Assembly: GCA_029945725.1 (NCBI GenBank)
Contig: JAQSDB010000011.1
Location: 496,001 to 560,000, forward strand
Direction: 5' to 3'
DNA length: 64,000 nucleotides
From: a bacterium
GTDB taxonomy: Bacteria > Pseudomonadota > Gammaproteobacteria > Pseudomonadales > Moraxellaceae
Part shown: positions 9,906 through 19,521 of the stretch, one piece after another
Layout of the letters: the number at the start of each line of letters is the position of its first letter
How positions within the stretch are numbered: the first letter of the stretch is position 1
Notes under the pieces: model-generated
The model's input: the letters and a program-made list of their open reading frames with translations, nothing else
Databases searched by the model: none
Told to the model about the DNA's origin: nothing
Made by a program: the position numbers and the translations under genes

Positions 9906-10921
9906 CAGCGTTTACCCTCACGGCCAGCGCTGTCGTTATCGGACGCACCGTGATCAACGCCCTCGCGGCCAAACAGCGCCAGTGCACGCAGACATTCATC
10001 ACGGTGCTCAAGGCCGATGGCGGCGGCAATATCGGTTCCAGGCAGACGCAGGCCAAAGGCATGATTCTGCCTGGCGAGTATCAGCACCCACCAGGTCAGG
10101 CGCGACAGGCGAGCCTCGATACCCAGACCCGGCAAGGCGGCCCAGTCCAGAATGTCGCTGCCGGTTTCTTCACTGGCATAGGTTTTGGTCAGCAGGCCGC
10201 GGCCACGCGCCAGATGCTTCCAGGAAATGTGCGCGAGGGGATCACCCGGCGTGAAGCGCCGCAGCCCGTCAAAATCCTCATGACCCCGCGTGCGCTGCTT
10301 TTCGCCCTCGCCCTCATGGCCGGCGCCCGCAGGAATCACGTCACTGGCCTCCGGATGCGGATACACGATCGCGGTCATGCCCATATCGAGCCAGGTCCAT
10401 GCCCGCAACAGGCCCAGCGGATACGTGCTGGAAATTTTCAGGCGCGGCGGACGCAACCAGCCACGCTTCCGGGCCGCCAGTGCCACCGTCGTTTCCTGCG
10501 CACCATTCACCCACTCGACAGCGACCAGCACCGTATCCCACTCAATCAGCAGGCTTTCATGCTCCCGCTCGCGGGCATCGTCAAAACGGAGCAGAAAATG
10601 CGCCTCTTCACCGGCAAAAGCCGGACTCGCCGATACGGCGGCAATACGCAAGCCGGATAGATTGGCGTAGGTGTGATGGATGGCGACGATGAAAAGGCTG
10701 CCGATAAAAAAACTCAGCCCCAGCAAAAGATTATTGGCGTAGTTGATGCCGCCGACAAAAAGCGCCGCCATGACAAGCACCGCCAAGCCGCCCTGCCGGG
10801 TCAGGAAAATGAAAATGCGGCGCTGGTTCAGGGTAATGCTGCTGGTACGCGGAATGCGACGATCCAGCCAGCGCGCCCAGCGCTGGCGAAAAAACTGCTC
10901 TAGCGGCCATGCCACTTTCAT
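9905..10921 (-). CDS. DUF58 domain protein of the MoxR locus
   Basis: 338 residues with two N-terminal membrane helices (roughly 35-75) and a cytosolic DUF58 region that contains the conserved GDP...SWKHLAR stretch (PGDPLAHISWKHLARG). DUF58 proteins have a von Willebrand-like fold and act with MoxR ATPases. The start at 10921 (MKVAWPLEQ) is preferred because GAGGGG lies about nine bases upstream; the longest frame would begin at 10951 and overlap moxR by 17 bases. It is 13 bases behind the ATPase gene and overlaps the transglutaminase gene by one base. Confidence 0.85.
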   Translation of the reverse strand: MKVAWPLEQFFRQRWARWLDRRIPRTSSITLNQRRIFIFLTRQGGLAVLVMAALFVGGINYANNLLLGLSFFIGSLFIVAIHHTYANLSGLRIAAVSASPAFAGEEAHFLLRFDDAREREHESLLIEWDTVLVAVEWVNGAQETTVALAARKRGWLRPPRLKISSTYPLGLLRAWTWLDMGMTAIVYPHPEASDVIPAGAGHEGEGEKQRTRGHEDFDGLRRFTPGDPLAHISWKHLARGRGLLTKTYASEETGSDILDWAALPGLGIEARLSRLTWWVLILARQNHAFGLRLPGTDIAAAIGLEHRDECLRALALFGREGVDHGASDNDSAGREGKR

Positions 10922-10934
10922 ATCAGCCCGCCCC

Positions 10935-11849
10935 TCAGCCGATGACATCAACCGCTTTCAGCAATTGCGCGGTCAGGCTGTGCGTACGCCCGTGATCTTC
11001 CATACCGCCACGCAAGCGGTGCTCGGCCACAGCCGGCAGCACCACCTGCACATCTTCCGGCAGCAAGTGCTCGCGGCCGGCAATAAAAGCCCATGCCTGC
11101 GCCGCGCGCAGCAACGCCAGTGCACCACGCGGCGACAAGCCATGCTGAAAACCCTGAGCCGTGCGGGTATGCGTTACCAGACGCAGCACATAATCCAGCA
11201 CCGCATCACTGACATGAACACGGGTCACTGCCTGTTGCCAGGCGACCAGCTCCTTGACGCTGGCCATCGGCTTGATGGCGGCCAGCAAAGCCCGGCGATC
11301 CCCCCCCATCAGCAGCACGCGTTCGGCGCGCAGATCGGGGTAGCCCAGCTGGATGCGCATGAGGAAACGATCGAGCTGCGATTCCGGCAGCGGGAAAGTG
11401 CCCATCTGGGTAGAAGGATTCTGCGTGGCGATCACAAAAAACGGCTCTGGCAACTTGCGTGTCGTGCCATCAGCGGTGACCTGATGCTCTTCCATCGCTT
11501 CCAGCAGCGCACTTTGCGTTTTCGGTGTGGTGCGATTGATTTCATCGGCCAGCAGCAGCTGCGTGAAAACCGGCCCCTGGCGAAACTCGAAATGCTGGCT
11601 CTGCGGATTGAAAATGGAAACGCCGATGATATCGGCCGGCAACATATCACTGGTGAACTGGATGCGCTGGTAGGACAGCCCCAGCACACGCGCCAGCGCC
11701 TCTGCCAGTGTGGTCTTGCCCATGCCGGGAAGATCTTCAATGAGGAGATGGCCACGCGCCAGCAGGCAGGCCAGTGCAAGCTTGAGTTGCTCGGGCTTGC
11801 CGAGAATGACATTACCCAGCGCCGCCAGTACGGGATTCAATGCAGACAT
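10935..11849 (-). CDS. MoxR-family AAA+ ATPase
   Basis: 304-residue ATPase, the expected chaperone partner of the DUF58 protein. The Walker A motif GMGKTT is at 42-47 (DLPGMGKTTLAEA) and Walker B is LLADEINR. The arginine-finger region follows in MEEHQVTADG...ATQNPSTQMGTFPLPESQLDRF, the hallmark order of this family. The C-terminal lid (about 190-300) has the SPRGALALLRAAQAW stretch. First gene of the three-gene operon ending at 7875. What it remodels in this organism is unknown. Confidence 0.92.
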   Translation of the reverse strand: MSALNPVLAALGNVILGKPEQLKLALACLLARGHLLIEDLPGMGKTTLAEALARVLGLSYQRIQFTSDMLPADIIGVSIFNPQSQHFEFRQGPVFTQLLLADEINRTTPKTQSALLEAMEEHQVTADGTTRKLPEPFFVIATQNPSTQMGTFPLPESQLDRFLMRIQLGYPDLRAERVLLMGGDRRALLAAIKPMASVKELVAWQQAVTRVHVSDAVLDYVLRLVTHTRTAQGFQHGLSPRGALALLRAAQAWAFIAGREHLLPEDVQVVLPAVAEHRLRGGMEDHGRTHSLTAQLLKAVDVIG

Positions 11850-12010
11850 GATGATGGTGCTTGCTCGGTTAAAGCGCCTGCGACCATCGCAGGGGGCGTC
11901 GGCAGCAACATAGCATCAAGCAAGGGCGGACAGGAACATGGCAAGGCGCCGGCCATGCGCCTCAGGCAGCCGCACGGCCTTCCCGCCGAAGCCGGCGACA
12001 GAGTGCCGGA

Positions 12011-13213
12011 TCAACCTTGCAGGGCAGCGAATCCGCGCGCGCAATCACTCTGGATATCGACAATATCCTCAAGCCCCACGGCAATGCGGATCAGGCCTTC
12101 GGTAATTCCTGCCGCGGCTTTTGCTTCCGGGCTCAAACGACCATGCGTCGTCGATGCCGGATGCGTGATGGTGCTTTTCGCATCCCCCAGATTGGCGGTG
12201 ATGGAAAGCAGTCTGGTGGCATCAATAAAACGCCAGGCCTCATCGCGACCGCCCTTGAGTTCAAACGACAGCACGCCGCCAAAACGGCGCTGCTGCCTTG
12301 CTGCCAGTTCGTGCTGGGGATGGCTGGCAAGACCTGCGTAATGCACCCGCGCCACTTCCGGCTGCTGTGCCAGCCAGCGTGCCAGATGCTCGGCATTGTC
12401 ACAGTGGGCTTCCATGCGCAGGCGCAAGGTTTCCAGACCCTTCAAGAACACCCAGGCATTGAACGGACTCATGCTCGGGCCGCAGGTACGCACCACGCCC
12501 AGGACTTCGTCCATTTCCTTCTGCCGCCCGACCACGGCGCCACCCAGACAGCGCCCCTGACCATCAATGTATTTGGTGGCGGAATGAATCACGATATCCG
12601 CGCCGAGGGTCAGCGGCTTTTGCAGGGCCGGCGTGCAGAAACAATTGTCGACGGCCAGCAAAATGCCGTGACGGTGAGCCAGCGTGGCCAGTGCCGCAAT
12701 GTCGGCCACTTCACACAGGGGATTGCTCGGGGTTTCCAGAAAGAACAGTTTTGTTGCCGGCGTGATTGCCGCCGCCCAGGCACTCTCGCCCGTGAGCGAG
12801 ACAAAGGTCGTACTCACCCCGAACTTCTTCAGGTATTTGTCGAAAATCACATTGGTGGTGCCAAACACGCTGCGCGAACACACCACATGGTCGCCAGACT
12901 GCAGCAGGCCGAGGCAGGTCGCGAGAATCGCCGCCATGCCGGAGCTGGTCGCCACGCAACGTTCACCCTCTTCCAGTGCCGCCAGGCGTTCTTCAAACAC
13001 GCGGACCGTGGGATTGGTAAAGCGCGAATAGATATTGCCCGCCTCACTGCCGCTAAAGCGGGCAGCGGCATGGGCGGCGGAATCAAACACAAAGGACGAG
13101 GTCAGAAACAGCGCCTCGCTATGCTCGCCTTCGGAGCTGCGGACATGGCCGGCGCGCACCGCCAGGCTGTCAAAACCGAGGGAGGAAAGAAATTCGTCAT
13201 CTTCGTGCTTCAT
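12011..13213 (-). CDS. metZ: O-succinylhomoserine sulfhydrylase MetZ
   Basis: PLP enzyme of 400 residues that makes homocysteine from O-succinylhomoserine and sulfide, the direct sulfhydrylation route to methionine. The Cys/Met metabolism fold is clear: substrate loop (YSRFTNPTV), the PLP-binding lysine in HSATKYIDGQG, and the tail ...IRIAVGLEDIVDIQSD. The start at 13213 (MKHEDDEF) has AAAGGT upstream; a longer frame to 13261 adds 16 unlikely residues. Position directly after purF matches Pseudomonas. Use of free sulfide links it loosely to the sulfide locus 20 kb away. Confidence 0.92.
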   Translation of the reverse strand: MKHEDDEFLSSLGFDSLAVRAGHVRSSEGEHSEALFLTSSFVFDSAAHAAARFSGSEAGNIYSRFTNPTVRVFEERLAALEEGERCVATSSGMAAILATCLGLLQSGDHVVCSRSVFGTTNVIFDKYLKKFGVSTTFVSLTGESAWAAAITPATKLFFLETPSNPLCEVADIAALATLAHRHGILLAVDNCFCTPALQKPLTLGADIVIHSATKYIDGQGRCLGGAVVGRQKEMDEVLGVVRTCGPSMSPFNAWVFLKGLETLRLRMEAHCDNAEHLARWLAQQPEVARVHYAGLASHPQHELAARQQRRFGGVLSFELKGGRDEAWRFIDATRLLSITANLGDAKSTITHPASTTHGRLSPEAKAAAGITEGLIRIAVGLEDIVDIQSDCARGFAALQG

Positions 13214-13289
13214 GGGAATACCTTTACCGGAATGACCCTTGCCGGACTCACAACACGGCAAGGCGTTGTGAGCCAGATACCTGCTGAAA

Positions 13290-13319
13290 TGAAAACGGGC
13301 AAGGTGCCACCCTTACCCG
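13290..13319 (-). terminator. Terminator between purF and metZ
   Basis: On the minus strand, CGGGTAAGG pairs with CCTTGCCCG (one G-T pair) over a six-base loop and TTTTC follows. It ends the purF transcript before metZ. Confidence 0.7.
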
Positions 13320-13362
13320 GCTCATTACTGACGTGTCGGCGCCAGGCATTGCCCGGGCAGCG

Positions 13363-14886
13363 TCAGTCGTCGCCATTGGAGAGATCCACTATCGTGGATT
13401 CGCCGATCTCCACATTATCTTTTCGTTTTTTGGCGGCATCACTGCGCGAGGCCTGCAGGGCATCAAGGTAGGCATCATCAATATCGCCAGTGACATACTC
13501 GCCATTGAAGACCGAGCAATCAAAGTGCTCGATATCCGGATTGCCTTCCTTTGCCGCCGCAATCAGGTCATCCAGATCCTGATACACCAGACGATCCGCA
13601 CCAATCAGCGTGCACACTTCGTCTTCGGTACGGCCATAGGCAATCAGCTCGTCCTTGGCCGGCATGTCGATGCCATAAACATTCGGAAACTTCACCGCCG
13701 GCGCTGCCGACGCAAAATAAACCTTGTTGGCCCCGGCATCACGGGCCATCTGGATGATTTCACGGCAGGTTGTGCCGCGCACAATGGAATCATCCACCAG
13801 CAACACATTCTTGCCCTGAAACTCCAGCCCGATCGGGTTCAGCTTCTGGCGGACCGATTTCTTGCGCTGGCCCTGGCCGGGCATGATGAAAGTGCGGCCT
13901 ATATAGCGGTTCTTCATGAAGCCTTCGCGGTACTTCACATTGAGATGATTTGCCAGCTCAAGTGCCGAGGTACGGCTGGTATCAGGAATCGGAATCACCA
14001 CATCAATATCATGCTCGCCCCATTCCCGCATGATTTTCTGTGCCAGACGTTCGCCCATGCGCAGACGGGCCTTGTACACGGAAATATTGTCGATGATGGA
14101 GTCAGGTCGCGCGAAATACACATGCTCGAAAATGCAGGGGGAGTAGCTGGGATTGTCGGCGCACTGACGGGTAAAAAGCTGGCCTTCGGTATTGATGAAC
14201 ACCGCTTCACCCGGCGCGATATCACGCACGATACGAAAGCCCAGCGAGGTAATCGCCACGGATTCCGATGCCACAATGTATTCCTTGCCAGCGGGAGTAT
14301 CACGCTCGCCAAAGATAATCGGTCGAATCCCGTTGGGGTCACGGAAACCGACAATCCCGTAACCGGTAATCATGGCCACTACAGCATAAGCACCACGGCA
14401 CCGGTGATGCACCGCCGCCACGGCGGCAAATATGTCATCTTCGGTAGGGTTCAGCTTGCCCTGCTCCTGCAGCTCGTGGGCAAATACATTGAGCAGGACT
14501 TCGGAATCGGAGTCGGTATTGATATGACGAAGGTCGGTGCGGAAAAGGTCACGGGCAATCTCGTGGGCATTGGTGAGATTGCCGTTATGGGCGAGCGTGA
14601 TGCCGTAGGGGGAGTTCACATAAAACGGTTGTGCTTCTGCCGAGCTGGACGAGCCGGCGGTGGGGTAGCGCACATGACCAATGCCGTAATTGCCGATCAG
14701 TCTCATCATGTGGCGAGTATGAAACACATCACGCACCATGCCATTCTCCTTGCGGAGATAAAGCCGGCCATTATGGGATGTCACAATGCCGGCGGCATCC
14801 TGACCGCGATGTTGCAATACCGTCAGTGCATCGTAGAGGTGCTGGTTAACCGCGCTCTTGCCTGCAATACCCACAATACCGCACAT
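13363..14886 (-). CDS. purF: Amidophosphoribosyltransferase
   Basis: First committed enzyme of purine synthesis, converting PRPP and glutamine to phosphoribosylamine. 507 residues, the usual length. MCGIVGIAG puts the catalytic nucleophile Cys2 at the N-terminus after Met removal. The glutaminase half is followed by the PRTase half with the PRPP loop [22 protein letters not shown] directly before the ATG is a good ribosome site. It follows cvpA by eight bases, as in E. coli and Pseudomonas, and is ended by the hairpin at 13290-13319. Confidence 0.96.
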   Translation of the reverse strand: MCGIVGIAGKSAVNQHLYDALTVLQHRGQDAAGIVTSHNGRLYLRKENGMVRDVFHTRHMMRLIGNYGIGHVRYPTAGSSSSAEAQPFYVNSPYGITLAHNGNLTNAHEIARDLFRTDLRHINTDSDSEVLLNVFAHELQEQGKLNPTEDDIFAAVAAVHHRCRGAYAVVAMITGYGIVGFRDPNGIRPIIFGERDTPAGKEYIVASESVAITSLGFRIVRDIAPGEAVFINTEGQLFTRQCADNPSYSPCIFEHVYFARPDSIIDNISVYKARLRMGERLAQKIMREWGEHDIDVVIPIPDTSRTSALELANHLNVKYREGFMKNRYIGRTFIMPGQGQRKKSVRQKLNPIGLEFQGKNVLLVDDSIVRGTTCREIIQMARDAGANKVYFASAAPAVKFPNVYGIDMPAKDELIAYGRTEDEVCTLIGADRLVYQDLDDLIAAAKEGNPDIEHFDCSVFNGEYVTGDIDDAYLDALQASRSDAAKKRKDNVEIGESTIVDLSNGDD

Positions 14887-14894
14887 AAATCACC

Positions 14895-15443
14895 TCAAGG
14901 TTGCCTGTGGTCAGCCGTCTCCGCCTCGCCTTCAGCGGGGCTGACGTGCTCGTCATGTCCGGCTTCCTTCGCCGCTTGCACTACTTTGTTTTTCAGCTCA
15001 CGCCCCGCGTGTTCATAACGCATGAACTCGCCTGGCAGTCTTGCCTGCTGCCACCACAGGTCATGGCTGGCAAAAGGCGCCGCCATGATCAGCGCGGCGA
15101 GCACCACAATCAGTCCGCGCACAAAACCGAAAATGGCGCCAAAAAAACGGTCAATCGAACGTATGCCGGCCGCTTCCATCAAGCTCCTCGCCATATAACC
15201 GGCGACGGCAGCCAGCAGCAGTGTCGTCACGAACAAGCCGCCCCAGGCAACGGCCATGCGCAGGGAGGGCGTACTGATGACATCCACCAACTGGCTTTCC
15301 AGTGGCGCGTGAAAGACACGAGCCACTACATAAGCCGCCACCCACCCCGCCAGCGAAAAAGCTTCGCGGGCAAAACCGCGGAACACACCGAAGAGCATGG
15401 AGATCGCAATAATCGCGAGAATGATGCCGTCAGCGAAATGCAT
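14895..15443 (-). CDS. cvpA: CvpA family membrane protein
   Basis: 182-residue inner-membrane protein with four hydrophobic segments (about 5-22, 28-45, 65-85, 103-123) and a polar C-terminal tail. CvpA was named for colicin V production and is tied to envelope and bile-salt resistance in enteric bacteria; the biochemical role is unknown. Conserved features include the opening MHFADGIILAIIAIS and the AREAFSLAGW stretch. Cotranscribed with purF. Confidence 0.9.
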   Translation of the reverse strand: MHFADGIILAIIAISMLFGVFRGFAREAFSLAGWVAAYVVARVFHAPLESQLVDVISTPSLRMAVAWGGLFVTTLLLAAVAGYMARSLMEAAGIRSIDRFFGAIFGFVRGLIVVLAALIMAAPFASHDLWWQQARLPGEFMRYEHAGRELKNKVVQAAKEAGHDEHVSPAEGEAETADHRQP

Positions 15444-15465
15444 ATCCAGTCCTTTTTCAGCGAGC

Positions 15466-15506
15466 AGAAACGCCGAGCGGCAGTTGTTGCCTTCTGCCGC
15501 TCGGCG
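15466..15506 (-). terminator. Strong hairpin between dedD and cvpA
   Basis: A perfect 13-base-pair stem (CGCCGAGCGGCAG with its complement, ten-base loop) followed on the minus strand by TTTCTG. The T tract is poor, so it may be a partial terminator, or simply protect the 3' end of the upstream message. Confidence 0.5.
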
Positions 15507-15554
15507 CGCATTCTAGCATAGCGACCGCCGCAAGGCAGTGCGCCAATACAGTAA

Positions 15555-16322
15555 TCAGGGATTGTAGGGTTGCACCCAGCCACTAAGTTTCAACTCGGGA
15601 TCAGCCGCCAGGCGTGAGCGGATGGTGTCCGCCACTTCGCGACGCAACTCAGGCCCCACGACAACCTTCCACACCTTGCCCTGCTGATGCGCCACGGCGC
15701 GGTAGCCCTTCTTGCGCAATGACTGCACAAGGGCATCGGACTTTTCCTTGCTGGCAAGGCTGGCCACCTGCACCACCCAGGCGTCCGGCAGTGCAGCCGG
15801 TTTTGCCGCTGCGGCCGCGACAGGTGCCGCCGTTCTGGCGGCCACAACCTGTACTTTCTCGGCCACCTTTTGCTCGGCTTTGGCTTTTTCAGCTTTTTCA
15901 CGCGCCAGCTTTTCCTGGGCAGCTTTTTCTTTCGCAGCGCCCTCTTTCAGGGCTTTCTCACTGGCGGCTTTTTCGGCTGCCAGGCGCTGGCTGTCTGCTG
16001 CGGACTTTGCCGCCACAGTGGCAACCGGCGCCGGCGGCTTGACCACCGCCACCTCGGCGGCGGCATCGGCAGCCACATCCTCTTCAGCGGCTGGTGCAAC
16101 CGCCTGGCTCTCATGAGCCGCTGCCACAGACTCGCTGGCAGCCTTCACCTTCTGATCCAGCCTGGGGGCGACCGCTTCAAGCGCAGGCACCCTGGGCGGC
16201 GTCGGCATCGGGGGCACGGTTAAAGGGGCGCCGGAGCCATCCAGCAGCATCGGCAAAAAAAGGGCGGCGCCCGCCACCAGAACCAAGCCACCCAGCAGAC
16301 GCTGTTTGATTGCCTTTTCCAT
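15555..16322 (-). CDS. dedD: SPOR-domain cell division protein (DedD-like)
   Basis: 255 residues. A short cytosolic start, one membrane helix (about 9-27, GGLVLVAGAALFLPMLL), a long Ala/Lys/Glu-rich periplasmic linker (about 60-175, likely helical), and a C-terminal SPOR domain (about 180-255, DAWVVQVASLASKEKSDAL). SPOR domains bind denuded glycan at the septum. Position between folC and cvpA is the E. coli and Pseudomonas dedD position. Confidence 0.88.
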   Translation of the reverse strand: MEKAIKQRLLGGLVLVAGAALFLPMLLDGSGAPLTVPPMPTPPRVPALEAVAPRLDQKVKAASESVAAAHESQAVAPAAEEDVAADAAAEVAVVKPPAPVATVAAKSAADSQRLAAEKAASEKALKEGAAKEKAAQEKLAREKAEKAKAEQKVAEKVQVVAARTAAPVAAAAAKPAALPDAWVVQVASLASKEKSDALVQSLRKKGYRAVAHQQGKVWKVVVGPELRREVADTIRSRLAADPELKLSGWVQPYNP

Positions 16323-16336
16323 TCACAAACCCCTGC

Positions 16337-17638
16337 TCAACCTTGCAGCGCCAGCGCAACTTGCGCGGCGGCCACGGTGTGGAAAGAACCAAAAACAAGA
16401 ATTCTATCGCCTGCACTCGCCTGCTGACGAGCCGAGGCGAGAGCCGGAGCCACATGGTTATACGTGCCGGCGACATGAGCACCACGCTCGAGCAGCAACG
16501 GCACGATGCACTCCGCACGTGCGCCCCGCGGCACCGCCAGATCCGCCACATACCAGCGATCAATATGACCCAGACAGGCATCAATCACGGCAGCAATATC
16601 CTTATCGGCCAGCATGGCGAAAACAGCAAACGTGCGCTGCCCCGTTTGCGCAGGCGCCAGTTGCTGCATCAGGAAAGCCGCGCCATGCGGATTATGGGCA
16701 ACATCCAGCAGTACCAGCGGCGCCGTCGCCATGGTTTGCAGGCGACCGGGCAAGGCGGCACGATGCAAGCCTTCACGCAAGGCCGTTTCCGACACCGTAA
16801 CGGGGGCGGCGAAAAGAGCCGCCAGTGCCGTAGCGGCGTTATCCAGGGCCACGGCCGGTTTCGGCAAACCCGTCAGCACACGATGCTTGTCGTGCCAGGC
16901 CCAACCATCGCCTTCATCGCGAAAATCGAAATCATGAGGGCGGCAGGAAAGCTCCACTCCCGCGCTCCGGGCTGCCGCCAGCAGCGTCTCGGGCGGGTTT
17001 CTGTCACCACATACCGCCGCCTTGCCACGACGAAAAATACCGGCCTTTTCAATGGCAATTTTTTCACGGGTATCGCCCAGATACTCAACGTGATCAATGC
17101 CGATACTGGTCACCACCGCCACATCGGCATCGACCAGGTTGACCGCATCCAGACGACCACCCAGCCCCACCTCCAGCACCGCAATATCCAGCGCCGCTTC
17201 CCGGAAGAGTACAAGGGCGGCCAGCGTGGTGAACTCGAAATAGGTCAGCGAAATATCAGCCTGCGCCGCCTCCACCTTTTCAAAAGCACGAACCAGCGCA
17301 GCGTTATCGACAGGCGTGCCATCAATACAAATACGCTCATTGAAATGCTGAAGATGGGGCGAGGTATAGCTGCCCGTCTTGAGTCCGGCGGCGCGATAGA
17401 TGCTCACCAGCGTGGCGACCGTAGAGCCTTTGCCATTGGTTCCTGCCACCGAAATGACCGGACAACCCAAATCACGCACCCCCAGACGATCAGCCACCAG
17501 CCCGACCCTCTCAAGGCCCATGTCTATCGCCCTGGGATGCCGGGTTTCCAGCAGAGCCAGCCATTCATTCAGAGACAGGGGTGCGGTCATTTTTATCGCA
17601 GTTTTTTCTGGCTGGCTGGGTCTTGCAGGTACGGTCAT
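16337..17638 (-). CDS. folC: Folylpolyglutamate synthase / dihydrofolate synthase
   Basis: Bifunctional enzyme that adds glutamate to dihydropteroate and to folates. 433 residues with the Mur-ligase-type ATP loop VAGTNGKGST and the GVGLGGRLDAVN-like conserved segment (EVGLGGRLDAVN). An internal ATG at 17590 (MTAPLSLNEW) is an equally plausible start, since neither ATG has a clear ribosome site. It is separated from accD by a terminator hairpin and precedes dedD by 14 bases. Confidence 0.93.
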   Translation of the reverse strand: MTVPARPSQPEKTAIKMTAPLSLNEWLALLETRHPRAIDMGLERVGLVADRLGVRDLGCPVISVAGTNGKGSTVATLVSIYRAAGLKTGSYTSPHLQHFNERICIDGTPVDNAALVRAFEKVEAAQADISLTYFEFTTLAALVLFREAALDIAVLEVGLGGRLDAVNLVDADVAVVTSIGIDHVEYLGDTREKIAIEKAGIFRRGKAAVCGDRNPPETLLAAARSAGVELSCRPHDFDFRDEGDGWAWHDKHRVLTGLPKPAVALDNAATALAALFAAPVTVSETALREGLHRAALPGRLQTMATAPLVLLDVAHNPHGAAFLMQQLAPAQTGQRTFAVFAMLADKDIAAVIDACLGHIDRWYVADLAVPRGARAECIVPLLLERGAHVAGTYNHVAPALASARQQASAGDRILVFGSFHTVAAAQVALALQG

Positions 17639-17654
17639 GCAAGTTCAGGCGGAA

Positions 17655-17684
17655 ATAAAAATCGGCCACAAGGGCCGATTTTTC
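17655..17684. terminator. Terminator between accD and folC
   Basis: AAAATCGGCC pairs with GGCCGATTTT over a short loop, with A/T tracts on both sides, so it could work in either direction. On the minus strand it would stop part of the accD transcript. Confidence 0.75.
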
Positions 17685-17708
17685 CCGGAACAGATCCCGG
17701 GGCATGTC

Positions 17709-18572
17709 TCAGATCGGGTAATGCGTAAATTTTGCCAGCAGGCGGAACAGCGTATCACGCATGGCATGACGATGAATGATGGTATCAATGGCGCCATGCT
17801 CAACCAGAAACTCCGAACGCTGAAAACCTTCCGGCAGTTTCTGGCGCACGGTTTGCTCAATCACGCGCGGACCGGCAAAACCGATCAGGGCATTGGGCTC
17901 GGCAGCATTCACATCGCCCAGCATGGCCAGACTGGCGGAGACACCACCATATACGGGATCCGTCATGACAGACACATAGGGAATGCCCGCCAGTTTCATC
18001 TTCTCCAGTGCCGCCGCAGTTTTTGCCATTTGCATCAATGAAAACAGGGCTTCCTGCATGCGTGCGCCACCCGAGGCAGAAAAACACACCAGAGGAATCT
18101 TGTGTTCAAGACAGACGTTCACCGCACGTACAAACTTGGCGCCCACAACGGCCCCCATGGAGCCTCCCATATAGCCAAACTCAAAAGCCGCAACGACCAC
18201 AGGCAAACCATTGAGCTGGCCTTTCATCACGATCAGTGCATCTTTTTCACCAGTGGCTTTTTGTGCTGCCGCAATACGGTCCTTGTATTTCTTGCTGTCC
18301 CTGAACTTGAGCTTGTCGACAGGCTCCATATCGGCCGCGATCTCTTCACGACCCTCCTGGTCCAGAAACATGTCAAGACGTTCGCGCGCATTGATGCGCA
18401 TGTGATGCTCGCACTTCGGGCAAACATTCAGGCTGCGATCAAGCTCCGGCTTGTAGAGCACGGCGTCGCATTTCGGGCATTTTCGCCACAGGCCTTCCGG
18501 CACGGAAACCCGACGCTCGTCAGTCGTCTTGCCGACATTGGGAAGAATTTTTTCAATCCAGCTGGAACTCAT
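17709..18572 (-). CDS. accD: Acetyl-CoA carboxylase carboxyltransferase subunit beta
   Basis: 287-residue half of the carboxyltransferase that makes malonyl-CoA for fatty-acid synthesis; the AccA partner is not in the window. An N-terminal four-cysteine zinc finger uses Cys32, Cys35, Cys51 and Cys54 (CPKC...CPKC). The crotonase-like core has the [13 protein letters not shown] oxyanion stretch. The ATG follows a T-rich stretch with AGGGG upstream. Neighbours trpA and folC match the Acinetobacter order. Confidence 0.96.
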   Translation of the reverse strand: MSSSWIEKILPNVGKTTDERRVSVPEGLWRKCPKCDAVLYKPELDRSLNVCPKCEHHMRINARERLDMFLDQEGREEIAADMEPVDKLKFRDSKKYKDRIAAAQKATGEKDALIVMKGQLNGLPVVVAAFEFGYMGGSMGAVVGAKFVRAVNVCLEHKIPLVCFSASGGARMQEALFSLMQMAKTAAALEKMKLAGIPYVSVMTDPVYGGVSASLAMLGDVNAAEPNALIGFAGPRVIEQTVRQKLPEGFQRSEFLVEHGAIDTIIHRHAMRDTLFRLLAKFTHYPI

Positions 18573-18585
18573 TTTTTACCCCTGC

Positions 18586-18619
18586 ATACGGGTCGTCCGG
18601 CACGCCTGCCGACCCGTAT
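18586..18619. other. Inverted repeat between trpA and accD
   Basis: ATACGGGTCG and its exact complement CGACCCGTAT flank a 14-base GC-rich centre. No T tract follows on the minus strand, so I do not call it a full terminator; it may shape the trpA-accD message. Confidence 0.5.
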
Positions 18620-18652
18620 AAAATCCTTGTGACCCATCGTCATCCTGAAATA

Positions 18653-19459
18653 TCAGCGATGGTCCATGGCATTGCGCATGCCCTGCAAAATAGTGGCAAG
18701 TGCCGCCGGTATGGCGGCCACATCACCCTGCAAGCGGCTGATCTGGTCGACCAGCACCGAGCCCACGACCACACCATCGGCATGGGCGGCCACTGCAGCT
18801 GCCGCGCCGGCATCCTTGATACCAAAACCCACTCCAATCGGCAAATCACTGATGGCTCTAATAGCGGCCACTCGACCGGCGACTTCAGGCACATCCAGAC
18901 TGGCAGCGCCTGTTACCCCCTTGAGGGATACATAGTAAACATAGCCACTGGCAGCTTCTGTAATGAGCCGGATACGCTCGGTTGTCGTGGTAGGCGCCAG
19001 CAGATAGATCAGATCAATGCCACGAGGACGCAGCTCACGGGTCAGATCAGTCGCTTCCTCCGGAGGCAGATCAACGGTCAACACCCCATCCACACCCGCC
19101 TCGGCAGCCACCTGGGCAAACACGGCATAGCCCATGGCCTCAACCGGATTGAGATAACCCATCAGCACCACGGGCGTACTGGCATCTTTCTGACGAAACT
19201 CGCGAACCATGGCCAGCACAGTGGTCAGGCTCACGCCATGCACCAGAGCACGCTCATGTGCCTTGGCAATCACCGGGCCATCGGCCATGGGATCTGAAAA
19301 AGGCACACCAAGTTCAATAATATTGGCCCCGGCATCAACCATGGCATGCATGGCCTTTACCGTGATGCCGGGTTCGGGATCGCCGGCGACGATATAAGGA
19401 ATAAGCGCCTGGCGACCACTGGCCTTGAGGCCCGTAAAACAATCAGAAATACGACTCAT
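18653..19459 (-). CDS. trpA: Tryptophan synthase alpha subunit
   Basis: Cleaves indole-3-glycerol phosphate and passes indole to TrpB. The start at 19459 (MSRISDCF) gives 268 residues, the same as E. coli, and has GAGAAG upstream; a frame to 19501 adds 14 residues with no family support. The catalytic Glu and Asp lie in [16 protein letters not shown] and [12 protein letters not shown]. It lies 62 bases behind trpB. Confidence 0.96.
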   Translation of the reverse strand: MSRISDCFTGLKASGRQALIPYIVAGDPEPGITVKAMHAMVDAGANIIELGVPFSDPMADGPVIAKAHERALVHGVSLTTVLAMVREFRQKDASTPVVLMGYLNPVEAMGYAVFAQVAAEAGVDGVLTVDLPPEEATDLTRELRPRGIDLIYLLAPTTTTERIRLITEAASGYVYYVSLKGVTGAASLDVPEVAGRVAAIRAISDLPIGVGFGIKDAGAAAAVAAHADGVVVGSVLVDQISRLQGDVAAIPAALATILQGMRNAMDHR

Positions 19460-19521
19460 CACATTCTTCTCTATGCTGGCGCCGTCATGGCAAAAAAGCA
19501 TGACGGATTGCTGTCATTTAC

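Noticed and set aside
10743-12341. 532-residue plus-strand frame over the MoxR gene
   Set aside because: Antisense to moxR and DUF58; no recognisable domain.
13333-15018. 561-residue plus-strand frame across purF
   Set aside because: Antisense to the intact purF and cvpA; protein reads like low-complexity mirror sequence and has no family likeness.
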